Assembly: GCF_002008165.1 (NCBI RefSeq)
Contig: NZ_MRDM01000011.1
Span: 372,001 to 436,000 of the forward strand
Reading direction: 5' to 3'
Length of the DNA stretch: 64,000 nucleotides
Source of the DNA: Rhizobium laguerreae
GTDB lineage: Bacteria > Pseudomonadota > Alphaproteobacteria > Rhizobiales > Rhizobiaceae
Part shown: positions 29,060 to 37,573 of the stretch, piece after piece
How the letters are laid out: every line of letters starts with the position of its first letter
Numbering within the stretch: the stretch's first letter is position 1
Made by a program: the position numbers and the translations under genes
The notes under the pieces: model-generated
Told to the model about the DNA's origin: nothing
Seen by the model: only the letters and a program-made list of their open reading frames with translations
Databases searched by the model: none

Positions 29060-29979
29060 CACATCGTCTTTCGTGCTGCAGCCTGGCGGGCTGCTATCAG
29101 GCGCGCTTTATGGACCAGACTTTCCGCCTGGACAAGATGCAGCCGCTCGACCATCCGCCCGCCTGCGTTGATGACGTTGAGCCCATCGGAGGCGGGGTCG
29201 GCAAAGGCTGATATGATCGCCTTCGCTTCCGCAATCGCTGCCGGATCCGGGCTGAAATGCCGGTTGGCGGGCTCGATCTGCGCCGGATGGATCAGCATCT
29301 TGCCGGCAAAGCCCATGGCCCGGCCCTGCAGACATTCGGCATCGAAACCCTGTTCGTCCCTGAAATCGTTGACGACGCTGTCGATCGCATCGAGTCCGTA
29401 GGCACTGACCGCAAGGACGACCTGCATCAGCCACGGCACGAGATAGCTCCGCCCCGGCTGCGGCAGCACGCCGGTTTCCTTGCGCAGGTCGTTCAGCCCG
29501 ACGACGAGACAATCGAGCCGTGAGCCCGGCATGCGCCCGGCTTCGGCGATAACAGCCGCATTCAGGATGCCGCGCGGTGTCTCGATCATCGCCCAGATGC
29601 GCAGATCTTCCGGTGCATCGGCCTCGGAGAGAAGGTCACTGAGCGCCATGATATCCTGCGGTTCGTCGACCTTCGGCAGCAGCACGGCATCGGGACCAAG
29701 CGCCATCACCAGCTCCATGTCCGCCAGGCCGAAATCGGTGGACAGACTGTTGATGCGGATGATCCGCTCCTTGCCTTGAAGCAGCCGAGCCGAAAAGAAA
29801 TTCCTTAGATTTTCCCGCGCTTCCGCCTTCTTTTCCGGCGCCACGGAATCCTCGAGATCGAAGATCACCGCATCGCAATCGACCGCATGGGTTTTTTCAA
29901 GGGCGCGGGGATTGATGGCAGGCACGCTCAGCACCGAACGGCGCAGGCGGATGGAGCGGGTCGTAGGGTTTCGGCTCAT
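29059..29979 (-). CDS. CoA-ester lyase, HpcH/HpaI aldolase / citrate lyase beta family
   Basis: A 306-residue TIM-barrel enzyme. 'RRSVLSVPAINPRALEKTHAVDCDAVIFDLEDSVAPEKKAEAR' is the CitE-type N-terminus, with 'LEDSV' carrying a Mg-associated acid. 'WAMIETPRGILN' supplies the second Glu, and 'MGFAGKMLIHPAQIEPAN' closes the fold. Relatives cleave or hydrolyse malyl-, methylmalyl- or citramalyl-CoA; the substrate here is not shown. Coupled to the DUF1737 gene. The ATG at 29979 ('MSRNPTTRSIRLRRSVL') fits the family length. Confidence 0.88.
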   Translation of the reverse strand: MSRNPTTRSIRLRRSVLSVPAINPRALEKTHAVDCDAVIFDLEDSVAPEKKAEARENLRNFFSARLLQGKERIIRINSLSTDFGLADMELVMALGPDAVLLPKVDEPQDIMALSDLLSEADAPEDLRIWAMIETPRGILNAAVIAEAGRMPGSRLDCLVVGLNDLRKETGVLPQPGRSYLVPWLMQVVLAVSAYGLDAIDSVVNDFRDEQGFDAECLQGRAMGFAGKMLIHPAQIEPANRHFSPDPAAIAEAKAIISAFADPASDGLNVINAGGRMVERLHLVQAESLVHKARLIAARQAAARKTM

Positions 29980-30116
29980 GGCGAATTAGTGCCAAGCTTT
30001 GAAAGCCGAAGCAAGCAGCCCACCCCACACATCTAGCAGAACAACAAAAAGCCATGCTTGCCTTGCAGAGAGGAAGGAGAAGGACCACATTCCTTTCCGA
30101 AGAAAGGTCTCTAACC

Positions 30117-30350
30117 ATGCAGAACATTCGCTCCATCTTCCTCATGCTTGCCGGCGCCACCGTTTTCGTGGCCATGCTGCTTTTCACCTTTTCGGTGACG
30201 CTCGCCGTTGGCGGCATCCTGACCGTGCTCATGGTCGGACGCGCGCTTTCGATGAAGATGAAGCCCGCTCCGGTCCGCGCCAAGGCAAACAATGGTAAGC
30301 GCGAGATGCGCGTGTGGAACGACGGCCGCGGCACGATCATCGATCTCTGA
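30117..30350 (+). CDS. Small membrane protein, unknown function
   Basis: A 77-residue protein starting 'MQNIRSIFLMLAGATVFVAMLL', with one long or two close hydrophobic segments (about 6-45) and a basic tail ending 'VWNDGRGTIIDL'. Nothing recognisable beyond the membrane anchor. An upstream in-frame ATG at 30054 would add 21 Arg-rich residues. It is monocistronic, between the divergent lyase and the VOC gene. Confidence 0.65.
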   Translation: MQNIRSIFLMLAGATVFVAMLLFTFSVTLAVGGILTVLMVGRALSMKMKPAPVRAKANNGKREMRVWNDGRGTIIDL

Positions 30351-30477
30351 TCACCTTTTCGCTGAAAATTTGGTTCGCTGAAAAATTTCGGCCGACCCTG
30401 TCGGATCACGCTTCCATGCTGCGTCCTTGAAGCAGCCAGGCATTCAGCCGGCGCTCAAAAACGAATGGAGGACAAGC

Positions 30478-30900
30478 ATGGATGCGACGACAGAGAGCAA
30501 CCCGACCAAGATGCCACCGGTCAAGAACGGCCTGCTGCCCTATCTGACGGTCGACGGCGCGGTGAAAGCTGCGGAATTCTACAAGAAGGCTTTCGGCGCC
30601 GAAGAGGCCTATCTCGTGCCGGTGGACGAGAGCGGCAGAACGATGCATGTGCATCTCTACATCAACGGCAGCTCCCTCATGCTGTCGGATGCCTATCCTG
30701 ACTACGGCCATCCCTTCAAAGGCCATGAAGGCTTCGCCATTCAGCTGATCATCGACGATATCGATTTCTGGTGGGATCGCGCGGTTGCTGCCGGCGCCGA
30801 AGTCGTCATGCCGGTCGAACTGATGTTCTGGGGCGACCGCTATGGCCAGCTTCGTGATCCGTTCGGCGTCCTCTGGGGGTTTAACGCACCGTCCAAATAA
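30478..30900 (+). CDS. VOC (glyoxalase/PhnB-like) family protein
   Basis: A 140-residue protein. 'LLPYLTVDGAVKAAEFYKKAFGAEE' and 'GFAIQLIIDDIDFWWDRAVAAGAEVVMP' are the two paired beta-alpha-beta-beta-beta halves, and 'WGDRYGQLRDPFGVLWGF' the C-terminal strand of PhnB-type VOC proteins. The substrate is unknown. Start ATG 30478 has GGAGGACAAGC in front. It stands alone. Confidence 0.88.
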   Translation: MDATTESNPTKMPPVKNGLLPYLTVDGAVKAAEFYKKAFGAEEAYLVPVDESGRTMHVHLYINGSSLMLSDAYPDYGHPFKGHEGFAIQLIIDDIDFWWDRAVAAGAEVVMPVELMFWGDRYGQLRDPFGVLWGFNAPSK

Positions 30901-31033
30901 GGGACAGCCGCAATCGGCGGACCGCGCGAAACGTCGCGTGGCCGCCATCTGTGAAAGATTCTCCTTCATTTCGGCGAAAAACTGGACTAGATGCAAATTC
31001 AGGAAGTAGATTTGCTGAAATGGAGCATGGGTC

Positions 31034-31642
31034 ATGGATAAATTCGTGAAGCTCACGGGCGTTGCAGCGCCTCTGCCGGTCGTCAACGTCGACACCGACA
31101 TGATCATTCCGAAGGATTATCTGAAGACGATCAAGCGCACCGGCCTCGGCACCGGCCTCTTCGCGGAGGCTCGTTATAACGAAGACGGCTCAGAAAACCC
31201 TGATTTCGTGCTGAACAAGCCGGCCTATCGCGATGCCAAGATCCTGGTTGCCGGCGACAATTTCGGCTGCGGCTCCTCACGCGAGCACGCGCCCTGGGCG
31301 CTTCTGGATTTCGGCATCCGCTGCGTTATTTCGACCAGCTTCGCCGATATTTTCTACAACAACTGTTTCAAGAACGGCATCCTGCCGATCAAGGTCAGCC
31401 AGGAAGATCTCGACAAGCTGATGGACGACGCCTCGCGCGGCTCCAACGCCATCCTGACCGTCGACCTCGAAAATCTCGAGATCACCGGCCCCGATGGTGG
31501 CTTGATCAAGTTCGATCTTGACGAGTTCAAGCGTCACTGCCTGCTGAACGGCCTCGACGATATCGGCCTGACGCTGGAAAAGGGCAAGGCGATCGACAGC
31601 TTCGAAAAGAAGAACGCCGCTTCGCACCCCTGGGCAGCCTGA
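31034..31642 (+). CDS. leuD: 3-isopropylmalate dehydratase small subunit
   Basis: A 202-residue LeuD. '[21 protein letters not shown]' and '[21 protein letters not shown]' are the swivelling-domain signatures; '[10 protein letters not shown]' is diagnostic. It works with LeuC, which is not in this window, to isomerise 2- and 3-isopropylmalate in leucine synthesis. LeuB, the next enzyme, is 1.2 kb away on the same strand, with a minus-strand gene between them. Confidence 0.98.
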   Translation: MDKFVKLTGVAAPLPVVNVDTDMIIPKDYLKTIKRTGLGTGLFAEARYNEDGSENPDFVLNKPAYRDAKILVAGDNFGCGSSREHAPWALLDFGIRCVISTSFADIFYNNCFKNGILPIKVSQEDLDKLMDDASRGSNAILTVDLENLEITGPDGGLIKFDLDEFKRHCLLNGLDDIGLTLEKGKAIDSFEKKNAASHPWAA

Positions 31643-31667
31643 GCCCTTCCAATCGGTTACCGCATCA

Positions 31668-31693
31668 AGCCGGGCTTACGCCCGGCTTTTTCT
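31668..31693 (+). terminator. Rho-independent terminator after leuD
   Basis: AGCCGGG (31668-31674) pairs with CCCGGCT (31681-31687) around CTTACG, followed by TTTTTCTTT. It is 26 bp past the leuD stop and just beyond the end of the convergent serine dehydratase-like gene. Confidence 0.9.
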
Positions 31694-31702
31694 TTGGTGT
31701 GG

Positions 31703-32635
31703 TCAAAGAAATTTTTCTTTCCAGCCCCTGAGTTTTTCGAGCGACACGCCGATGCCGCCGCAGACTTCGATAAGCGGATTGTCGAAGCGCTGAAGCAGCC
31801 CGGCGTGCACATCGGCAACCGCAAGGGCCGCACCGCAAGCCGGCTCGACCAGAATGCGCTGCGCATCGGCAAATTTCAGACAGGCGGCAACGGCATCGGC
31901 GTCGCTGACGAGAACACTTTCGATCGGATGCTGCTGCGGCAGGTCGAAGACATGCTGCGCCACCTGCCGCGCCCCGAGCGAATTGGCAATCGAGGTAATG
32001 GCGGGAAGGGTGATACGCTCATTCGCCTTGAGGCTGGCATGGAGCGAAGCCGCCCCTTCCGTTTCGACGGCGATAACAGGCACAAGGGAAAGCCCGTTGC
32101 GCTTCAACCCCTCGACAATGCCGGCAAGCAGCCCGCCGCCGCCGACGCTGGTGACGACGCAATCGAATTTTGCCCCTTTCGCCACCACCTCGTCGATCAG
32201 CGTGGCATGGCCATCCCACAGAAGCGGATGGTCGAAGGGGTGCACATAGCTTGCCTTGCGGCTCCGGGCGAGTTCGACCGCATGGGCATTGGCCTCATCG
32301 AAAACCGAACCATGAACGAGGACATTCGCGCCCGTTGCGGCAATCGTCTGGCGTACGTCGGCCGCCGTCGTCTCCGGCACGACGATTGTGACCGGCACAC
32401 CGAGCGCCCGGCCGGCATAAGCGGCCGCAATGCCGGCATTGCCGCCGGACGCGCAGAAGATTTCGCGCGCGCCATTTTCCACCTCATGCTGGCAAAGCCG
32501 GCCGACGCCGCGCAGCTTGAAGCTGCCGGAAGGCTGCAGCGCATCGAGCTTCAGCCAGAGCGGTTTGCCGCTGGCGCTGTAGCCAGGTGCCGTCTGGAGC
32601 AAGGGCGTGTCGAGGTGGAGAGGCGCGAAAGGCAT
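31703..32635 (-). CDS. Serine/threonine dehydratase-like PLP enzyme
   Basis: A 310-residue fold-type II PLP enzyme. 'TPLLQTAPGYSASGKPLWLKLDALQPSGSFKLRG' contains the PLP lysine in 'SGSFKLRG', followed by 'ASGGNAGIAAAYAGR' and the glycine-rich phosphate loop 'TSVGGGGLLAGIVEG'. There is no C-terminal ACT domain, so it resembles catabolic serine dehydratase (SDS/SDH) more than biosynthetic IlvA. ATG 32635 ('MPFAPLHLDTPLL') is chosen; longer upstream frames (to 32755) would run over the promoter shared with leuB. Divergent from leuB. Confidence 0.85.
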   Translation of the reverse strand: MPFAPLHLDTPLLQTAPGYSASGKPLWLKLDALQPSGSFKLRGVGRLCQHEVENGAREIFCASGGNAGIAAAYAGRALGVPVTIVVPETTAADVRQTIAATGANVLVHGSVFDEANAHAVELARSRKASYVHPFDHPLLWDGHATLIDEVVAKGAKFDCVVTSVGGGGLLAGIVEGLKRNGLSLVPVIAVETEGAASLHASLKANERITLPAITSIANSLGARQVAQHVFDLPQQHPIESVLVSDADAVAACLKFADAQRILVEPACGAALAVADVHAGLLQRFDNPLIEVCGGIGVSLEKLRGWKEKFL

Positions 32636-32801
32636 CGGAACCATCCAGGATAAAGATAGGGTCACCGTTCTAATCCGTTTGCGGACGCAGGAGCAACTAC
32701 CGCGGCTCAGAGCGAAGCGTACCGATTCACCGCTTCTGTCGCTTGAAATGCCCATTTCCGGGGTCTAAGAAACCGCAACTTGTTTTTCCCAGGAGGGTTT
32801 C

Positions 32802-33914
32802 ATGACAGCGCGCAATCTTTTCCTGCTGCCGGGTGACGGCATCGGTCCCGAGGCCATGGGCGAGGTCCGCAAGATCATCGCCTATATGAACGAGGCGATG
32901 AATGCCGGTTTCGTCACCGACGAAGGCCTTGTCGGCGGCTGCGCCTATGATGCGCATGGCGCTGCCATCTCGGAAGCCGACATGCAGAAGGCGCTTGCCG
33001 CCGATGCCGTTCTGTTCGGCGCCGTCGGCGGCCCGAAATGGGATAGCGTGCCTTACGAAGTGCGCCCGGAAGCCGGCCTGCTGCGCCTGCGCAAGGATCT
33101 GCAACTCTTCGCAAATCTGCGCCCCGCCATTTGCTATCCGGCCCTTGCTGCGGCCTCGTCGCTGAAGCCGGAGCTGGTCGAAGGCCTCGATATCTTGATC
33201 ATCCGCGAGCTGACGGGCGGCGTCTATTTCGGCGAACCAAAAGAAATCATCGACCTCGGCAACGGCCAGAAGCGCGGCATCGACACGCAGGTTTACGATA
33301 CCTACGAGATCGAGCGCATCGCCGGCGTCGCCTTCGAAATGGCCCGCACGCGGCAGAATCGCGTCTGCTCCATGGAAAAGCGCAACGTCATGAAGTCGGG
33401 CGTGCTCTGGAACCAGGTGGTAACCGAGACGCATAAGGCGAAATATTCCGACGTTCAGCTCGAACACATGCTGGCCGATGCCGGCGGCATGCAGCTGGTG
33501 CGCCAGCCCAAGCAGTTCGACGTGATCGTCACCGACAATCTCTTCGGCGATATGCTCTCCGATGTCGCCGCCATGCTGACCGGCTCGCTCGGCATGCTGC
33601 CGTCGGCCTCGCTCGGCGCGCCCGACGGCAAGACCGGCAAGCGCAAGGCGCTCTACGAACCTGTGCACGGCTCGGCCCCTGACATCGCCGGCAAGGGCAT
33701 CGCCAATCCGATCGCCATGATCGCCTCCTTCGCCATGTGCCTGCGTTACTCCTTCAATCTGGTGAAGGAAGCCGACGATCTGGAAAAGGCGATCGCCAAC
33801 GTGCTCGACAAGGGCGTCCGCACCGGCGACATCATGGCCGATGGCGCAAGGCAGGTCGGCACCGTCGAAATGGGCGATGCGATCCTCGCCGAGTTCAAGA
33901 CGCTTTCCGCCTGA
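32802..33914 (+). CDS. leuB: 3-isopropylmalate dehydrogenase
   Basis: A 370-residue NAD-dependent enzyme oxidising and decarboxylating 3-isopropylmalate. '[21 protein letters not shown]' is the N-terminus, '[13 protein letters not shown]' and '[30 protein letters not shown]' the family signature with the metal-binding Asp residues, and '[21 protein letters not shown]' the NAD region. CAGGAGGGTTTC precedes the ATG. A parS-like 16-mer starts at the base following its stop codon. Confidence 0.98.
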   Translation: MTARNLFLLPGDGIGPEAMGEVRKIIAYMNEAMNAGFVTDEGLVGGCAYDAHGAAISEADMQKALAADAVLFGAVGGPKWDSVPYEVRPEAGLLRLRKDLQLFANLRPAICYPALAAASSLKPELVEGLDILIIRELTGGVYFGEPKEIIDLGNGQKRGIDTQVYDTYEIERIAGVAFEMARTRQNRVCSMEKRNVMKSGVLWNQVVTETHKAKYSDVQLEHMLADAGGMQLVRQPKQFDVIVTDNLFGDMLSDVAAMLTGSLGMLPSASLGAPDGKTGKRKALYEPVHGSAPDIAGKGIANPIAMIASFAMCLRYSFNLVKEADDLEKAIANVLDKGVRTGDIMADGARQVGTVEMGDAILAEFKTLSA

Positions 33915-33930
33915 TATTTCACGTGAAACA
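33915..33930. promoter_or_regulatory. parS-like site, probable ParB-binding 16-mer
   Basis: TATTTCACGTGAAACA matches the general chromosomal parS consensus TGTTTCACGTGAAACA at 15 of 16 positions, the one difference being A for G at position 2. It begins immediately after the leuB stop. parS sites cluster near the replication origin; whether this locus is near the origin cannot be seen within the window. Confidence 0.65.
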
Positions 33931-33938
33931 GTATCCAA

Positions 33939-33970
33939 CCCTTCGCACCGCGCATGCGGAGGGCTTTTTC
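33939..33970 (+). terminator. Terminator after leuB
   Basis: CCCTTCGCA (33939-33947) pairs with TGCGGAGGG (33955-33963) with one wobble, followed by CTTTTTC. It is 25 bp past the leuB stop, directly after the parS-like site. Confidence 0.8.
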
Positions 33971-34066
33971 TTTGCGGGCGGTGAAGCACGTCCCGCTTGG
34001 TCGAATTATCCGAAACGGACTATTCTCGGCCACAATCTCGTGTATTTTTGCGCCGGATTTTAGCGA

Positions 34067-34169
34067 GCGCATAATCCCGAAATCGGAAGCGATTTTCGAT
34101 GAAGGATCATGCGTCAATTCAAAGAAATAGAGCGTCCTTAGCGTGTCCTGGTGGAAGCGCGGCGCTCTA
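34067..34169 (-). repeat. ~100-bp two-hairpin intergenic repeat, copy B (inverted)
   Basis: In inverted order relative to copy A: GCGCATAATCC with CGAAAATCG/CGATTTTCG first, then TAGAGCGTCC...GGCGCTCTA. It lies just upstream of the PAP2 gene, so that gene's promoter or leader includes the repeat. Confidence 0.75.
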
Positions 34170-34192
34170 GGCCAATTCGAACGGACGACGAA

Positions 34193-34927
34193 ATGCGGGC
34201 ATTTTGGGCTTCCCTGGACAGGCGCTGGCGCCGGAGCGACGTCGGCATGCCGCCTTTGCGCTGGCAGGCCTGCCTCTTCGTCACGATCAATGCCGTGATC
34301 CTTTCCATGCTGCTCTTCGACGCGCCGATCGGTGCCGGCGAAGCTCCCGCGCCGGTGAAACACCTCGGCGAGTTGCTGACCGGTTTCGGCGATTCCGCCT
34401 GGCTGATCTACACCAGCATCCTGCTGTTCTTTCAGGGCAGGGCCGGTTACAAGCTTTTGAAGACGGCGCGCTCCAAGGCGCAGGCGCTTTATGTCAGCTG
34501 GATCGGCGCCTATCTCTTCGCCACCGTCGTCTTCTCAGGACTTCTCGCCAATCTGCTGAAGCGTGCGATCGGCAGGGCGCGTCCCGATCATTTCCACGAC
34601 TACGGCATGTTTTCCTTCGCGCCCTTTTCGGGCCATTCCGCTTTCGAAAGTTTCCCGTCCGGCCATGCCACCACGGTCGGCGCCTTCTTCGCCGCCTTCG
34701 CGCTGCTGTTTCCGCGCTATCGCGTCGCCTTTATCGCCTGCGCCATCTGGCTCGGCATGACGCGTGTCATGGTCGGCGCCCATTATCCGAGCGACGTCAT
34801 CGCCGGCCTTGCCTTCGGCGGCTGGTTCTCGCTGCTGACGGCGATTGTCTTTGCCCGCTGCAGCTTGCTTTTCAAGCTGGCGCCGGACGGCTGGCCACTC
34901 TCGAAGCAGCTGTTTCGCTCGGCATAA
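34193..34927 (+). CDS. PAP2 family phosphatase (membrane)
   Basis: A 244-residue membrane phosphatase with about five to six transmembrane segments. The three PAP2 motifs are present: 'LLKRAIGRARPDH' (KxxxxxxRP), 'FPSGHATT' (PSGH) and 'TRVMVGAHYPSDVIAG' (SRxxxxxHxxxD, with T for S). Likely substrates are lipid or prenyl phosphates at the outer face of the inner membrane. ATG 34193 ('MRAFWASLDRRW') is preferred; a GTG at 34151 in the same frame lies inside repeat copy B. It is flanked on both sides by inverted copies of the same repeat. Confidence 0.88.
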   Translation: MRAFWASLDRRWRRSDVGMPPLRWQACLFVTINAVILSMLLFDAPIGAGEAPAPVKHLGELLTGFGDSAWLIYTSILLFFQGRAGYKLLKTARSKAQALYVSWIGAYLFATVVFSGLLANLLKRAIGRARPDHFHDYGMFSFAPFSGHSAFESFPSGHATTVGAFFAAFALLFPRYRVAFIACAIWLGMTRVMVGAHYPSDVIAGLAFGGWFSLLTAIVFARCSLLFKLAPDGWPLSKQLFRSA

Positions 34928-35024
34928 CTCCTTAAATCGGATCGATTTAAGGATAAAAGTATGCAGCAATTCAAAATATTACAGCGTCCTTTGCGCGTTC
35001 GAAAAGACGCGCGGCGCTGTAATA
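34928..35024 (-). repeat. ~100-bp two-hairpin intergenic repeat, copy C (inverted)
   Basis: CCTTAAATCG/CGATTTAAGG forms the AT-rich hairpin, then TTACAGCGTCC...GCGGCGCTGTAA forms the GC-rich one. It starts one base after the PAP2 stop and is nearest in sequence to copy D at 58600 (both have TTAAATCG and ACAGCG variants). Confidence 0.8.
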
Positions 35025-35027
35025 TGG

Positions 35028-35064
35028 AAAAGCCCGGCGCCATGTGAGCGCCGGGCCTTTTTTC
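35028..35064. terminator. Bidirectional terminator between PAP2 and MHS transporter genes
   Basis: AAAAGCCCGGCGC ... GCGCCGGGCCTTTTTT: a 9-bp GC stem with A-run on the left and T-run on the right, so it works on both strands for the convergent PAP2 (plus) and MHS transporter (minus) genes. Confidence 0.9.
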
Positions 35065-35093
35065 TCAAGCAAGGATTGGCCTCAATCCGCCGC

Positions 35094-36980
35094 TCAATCC
35101 ATGGTGTGGATATCCCTGTTCTTCGTTTCCGGCAGGAAGATCAGGCCGATCACCAGCGTGATCGTCGCAAAGACGATCGGATACCAGAGACCGTAGTAGA
35201 TATCGCCCGCGGCAGCGCTCATCGCGAAGGCCGTTGCCGGCAGCAGGCCGCCGAACCAGCCGTTGCCGATGTGATAGGGCAGCGACATGCCGGTATAGCG
35301 GATGCGGGTCGGGAAAAGCTCGACCAGCAGGGCGGCGATCGGGCCGTAGACCATCGTCACATAGAGGACGAGGACGAACAGCACGGCGATCGTGCCGATC
35401 CAGTTGACGCGGGCGGGATCGGCGGTCATGGCGAAAGTGCCGCCATTGGCGATGTTGTAGACCGCCATGTCGGTGACGCCATTGGTCTCATCCGCCGTCA
35501 GCAGCTTGCCTTCGACCAACTTGGCTGCCGGCATGGTTTCCTTCTCGCCGGCGCGCACGGTATCGGCGTTGAGCGCCAGTTCAGGATTGGCCGCGATGAA
35601 AGCATCGAGCTTGGCATCCGGCACCTTGACGGCGCCGCGCTTCAGCGGGTAGCCGGCACCTTGGAGCGCGATGTTGACGCCCTTTTCGAAGGCCGCAGTC
35701 ATGCCCTTGGCCTTGTCGCCGGCGGCAGCGACGTCGAAGCTCGGGATCGTCGCGTTGCCGACCTTCACCGTTGCCGGCTGTCCGGCGGTACCGGGCACGA
35801 CGTCGTAGGGCACCGAGTTCTTGGTCAGGAACGCCGTCGCCACGTCGCAAGAGCTGGTGAACTTCGCCGTGCCGGTCGGGTTGAACTGGAACCTGCAGTC
35901 CGCCGGATCAGCTGTCACCGTTGCCCGAATCGAAGCCTGCGCTTCGGCTAGCGCCGGGTTTGCCGTCCAGGTCATCGCCTTGAACAGCGGATGATAGGTC
36001 ACCGCCGCAATGAGAAGGCCTGCCATGATGATCGGCTTGCGGCCGATCTTGTCGGAGAGGCCGCCGAAGATGACGAAGAACGGCGTGCCGAGGAGAAGTG
36101 CGATGGCGACCATGACATTGGCCGAGAACAGGTCCACTTTCAGCACGTTCTGCAGGAAGAACAGTGCATAGAACTGGCCGCCGTACCAGACGACCGCCTG
36201 GCCCATGGTGGCGCCGAGCAGCGCGATGATCGCAATCTTGGCATTTTTCCATGTCCCGAAGGCTTCGGTCAACGGCGCCTTGGAGCCCTTGCCTTCCGCC
36301 TTCATCCGCTGGAAAGCCGGCGATTCGTTCATCTTCAGGCGGATCCAGACGGAAATGCCGAGCAGGACGAACGAGAGCAGGAACGGAATGCGCCAGCCCC
36401 AGGCGGCGAACTCAGCCGCACCCATCAGATATTGGACAAAGACGATGACGATCAGCGACAGGAACAGGCCGAGCGTCGCCGTCGTCTGGATCCACGAGGT
36501 GAAGTAGCCGCGGCGCCCGTTCGGCGCATGTTCGGCGACATAGGTCGCCGCACCGCCATATTCACCGCCCAGCGCCAGACCCTGGAGCAGGCGAAGCGCG
36601 ATCAGGATGATCGGGGCTGCTATACCGATGGTGGCGGCACCCGGCAGAATGCCGACGAGGAAGGTCGACAGACCCATGATCATGATCGTCACCAGGAAGG
36701 TGTATTTACGACCGACGAGATCGCCGAGACGGCCGAACACCAGCGCGCCGAAGGGGCGGACCAGGAAGCCGGCGGCAAAGGCGAGCAGCGTGAAGATGTT
36801 ACGCGTTGCCTCGGGATATTGGGTGAAATAGGTCGCACCGATATAGGTGGCGAGCGAACCATAGAGATAGAAATCGTACCATTCGAAAACGGTGCCCAGC
36901 GAAGAGGCGAAGATGACCTTCTTCTCCTCGCCGGTCATCGGACCGGCCTTCGCGCCGTCGATGCTTGCGACATTTGCCAT
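35094..36980 (-). CDS. MFS transporter, metabolite:H+ symporter (MHS) type, with large internal insertion
   Basis: A 628-residue inner-membrane protein; typical MHS members are about 430-450. 'SSLGTVFEWYDFYLYGSLA' (residues 26-44) and 'GRLGDLVGRKYTFLVTIMIMG' are the MHS signatures, with 'LALGGEYGGAATYVAEHAPNGRRG' around 135-158. After the seventh or eighth transmembrane segment, residues about 336-520 form a soluble, Ala/Lys/Asp-rich insertion with two cysteines ('DCRFQF', 'SSCDVA'). The remaining segments then follow. By topology the insertion should face the periplasm. The substrate is probably an organic acid or small osmolyte, not identifiable by eye. Confidence 0.88.
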   Translation of the reverse strand: MANVASIDGAKAGPMTGEEKKVIFASSLGTVFEWYDFYLYGSLATYIGATYFTQYPEATRNIFTLLAFAAGFLVRPFGALVFGRLGDLVGRKYTFLVTIMIMGLSTFLVGILPGAATIGIAAPIILIALRLLQGLALGGEYGGAATYVAEHAPNGRRGYFTSWIQTTATLGLFLSLIVIVFVQYLMGAAEFAAWGWRIPFLLSFVLLGISVWIRLKMNESPAFQRMKAEGKGSKAPLTEAFGTWKNAKIAIIALLGATMGQAVVWYGGQFYALFFLQNVLKVDLFSANVMVAIALLLGTPFFVIFGGLSDKIGRKPIIMAGLLIAAVTYHPLFKAMTWTANPALAEAQASIRATVTADPADCRFQFNPTGTAKFTSSCDVATAFLTKNSVPYDVVPGTAGQPATVKVGNATIPSFDVAAAGDKAKGMTAAFEKGVNIALQGAGYPLKRGAVKVPDAKLDAFIAANPELALNADTVRAGEKETMPAAKLVEGKLLTADETNGVTDMAVYNIANGGTFAMTADPARVNWIGTIAVLFVLVLYVTMVYGPIAALLVELFPTRIRYTGMSLPYHIGNGWFGGLLPATAFAMSAAAGDIYYGLWYPIVFATITLVIGLIFLPETKNRDIHTMD

Positions 36981-37573
36981 TGTCTGTCCTCCACAGAGTG
37001 ATGATCAACGCGCGCGACCTGCTTCTCCTCAAAGCATACCCCTGGCCGCGACTCGCCTGACGGGAGTGTGCCAGAAACGACAGATCAAAAAGAGAGAGGC
37101 TTTCGGATTATGACTTTAGTCTAATGAGACCACGTTCCGTCGTCCCCATCGGGCCGCTGCGTAGCCTCCTACCGGCAATGCTATTTTGGAGGCGGAAGGT
37201 TCTGCTGCTTTAGGAAGCAGACCTGCTAAGCCCTCAGCGCCTGCACCGGAGATTGCGGCGGCAGGCGGAAGCAGCCTGCTCACGCAAACACCTTGACTCC
37301 TGTGGAAAACCTTCTAAGAGCAACAGCGGAAAAGGAATCTCCATGGTTCGCGACGAACACGCCATTGCTGATCGCAGTGACCGGGCACGAGTTGCCGGGA
37401 TGGACATTGCCGTTCCGGTTTCTTCCAAAACCAAGGCCAAAACGACGACGAAAACCGTCTGACGTCTCTGGCCTGCCGCTCTCTCCCCGGCTCGGCTGGG
37501 GACAGGAAGACGCGATTAATCGCGCCTTTCCCCTCACCGGACAAGAGGAGAGAAGAGAAAGAGAGCTTGAGAA
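36981..37573. other. Intergenic region between MHS transporter and asd
   Basis: 593 bp without a convincing gene. A 69-codon frame at 37253-37462 is Ser/Lys/Thr-rich with no homology I recognise. Two weak hairpins (TCTGCT...AGCAGA near 37202-37222, and CCTCC...GGAGG near 37167-37195) and the palindrome GCGATTAATCGC near 37513 are present. The promoters of both divergent genes must lie here. Confidence 0.4.

Noticed and set aside
37253..37462. Short plus-strand frame before asd (69 codons)
   Set aside because: Low-complexity Lys/Thr/Ser content, no good ribosome binding site and no family resemblance.
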